Of a stretch of 6,036 nucleotides of DNA, positions 5,861 to 6,036 are shown one piece after another. Source of the stretch: Puniceicoccales bacterium. Lineage in GTDB: Bacteria > Verrucomicrobiota > Verrucomicrobiia > Opitutales > JAIRKQ01. The DNA lies in assembly GCA_031258795.1 (NCBI GenBank), contig JAIRMI010000012.1, positions 1-6,036 of the forward strand, written 5' to 3'. The position numbers and the translations under genes are program-made. A model generated the notes under the pieces. That model was not told where the DNA came from and made no database searches. It worked only from the letters and a program-made list of their open reading frames with translations. Numbering within the stretch: the stretch's first letter is position 1; every line of letters begins with the position of its first letter.

Positions 5861-6036
5861 TTTGCTCTTTCTAATTTTCTTTCCTATGAAATAAATATAA
5901 TTTTCGACTCCGTATTGTGAAGACTACAAAGAATTTCATGTTGATTTGCAATATCATTTGAATTTTGAGGTCTTCCTGAGGGGAAAGTACTAAAAACACT
6001 GTGTAAGCAAAACAGCGAATGTACATTGCAAAATGG
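5861..6036 (-). other. AT-rich region upstream of the small gene, possible end of another gene
   Basis: G+C is about 32% (57 of 176 bases). Two - strand frames are open here. One runs from the window edge for 50 codons to a TAG at 5886-5884 with no start in view. The other begins with ATG 6026 and runs 51 codons to a TAG at 5873-5871, ten bases before ATG 5860. They overlap, so at most one is real, and neither product resembles a family I know. The region may instead be only promoter and spacer. Confidence 0.25.
5894..5921 (-). promoter_or_regulatory. Candidate sigma-70-type promoter for the small acidic gene
   Basis: On the - strand TTCACA (5921-5916) and TATATT (5899-5894) each match the consensus at five of six positions and are 16 bases apart. 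Transcription would start near 5887, leaving a leader of about 27 bases before ATG 5860. The region is very AT-rich, so chance matches are likely, and part of it lies inside open frames that may or may not be coding. Confidence 0.33.

Noticed and set aside
1..6036. CRISPR array, insertion sequence or transposase
   Set aside because: No regularly spaced direct repeats, no transposase motifs and no matching terminal inverted repeats are visible.

Overview
The window is the tail of a division and cell-wall (dcw) cluster followed by a short non-dcw region. It contains, all on the + strand, the last codons of an unidentified gene, ftsW, one very long reading frame that carries MurG, MurC and MurB end to end, and ddl. 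Base composition is moderate (roughly 43-48% G+C in the parts I counted, dropping to about 32% over the last 176 bases). The genes imply a peptidoglycan-making bacterium. The order ftsW-murG-murC-murB-ddl is widespread. The Chlamydia-like PTKG...SYG motif of FtsW and the fused Mur enzymes (Chlamydia fuses MurC to Ddl) make a member of the Planctomycetes-Verrucomicrobia-Chlamydiae group my best guess, but this is inference and not secure.

Layout: 1-71, acidic C-terminus of an upstream gene. 71-1207, ftsW, whose GTG start shares a base with the upstream TAG. 1209-4373, the murG-murC-murB fusion, starting one base after the ftsW stop. 4370-5281, ddl, overlapping the fusion by ATGA. 5282-5530, a stretch without a convincing gene but with G+C near 48% and two hairpins. 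5531-5860 on the - strand, a small acidic protein I do not recognise, with a plausible promoter upstream of it. 5861-6036, AT-rich, with weakly supported open frames on the - strand.

The four + strand genes are packed with no room for promoters between them and are almost certainly one transcript with coupled translation. Together they cover MurNAc formation (MurB), addition of L-Ala (MurC), supply of D-Ala-D-Ala (Ddl), conversion of lipid I to lipid II (MurG) and polymerisation at the septum (FtsW). The fused protein would hold two cytoplasmic steps and the last membrane-surface step on one chain, attached to the membrane through MurG. The order of domains simply repeats the usual gene order, so the fusion probably arose by loss of start/stop junctions within an ancestral dcw operon.

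The most notable points are the triple fusion itself, a shortened central domain in its MurC part, a Cys in place of the catalytic Ser in its MurB part, a Leu in place of the usual His63 in Ddl, an Arg in the conserved SYGGS motif of FtsW, and the abrupt end of the cluster after ddl, where ftsQ would usually follow.
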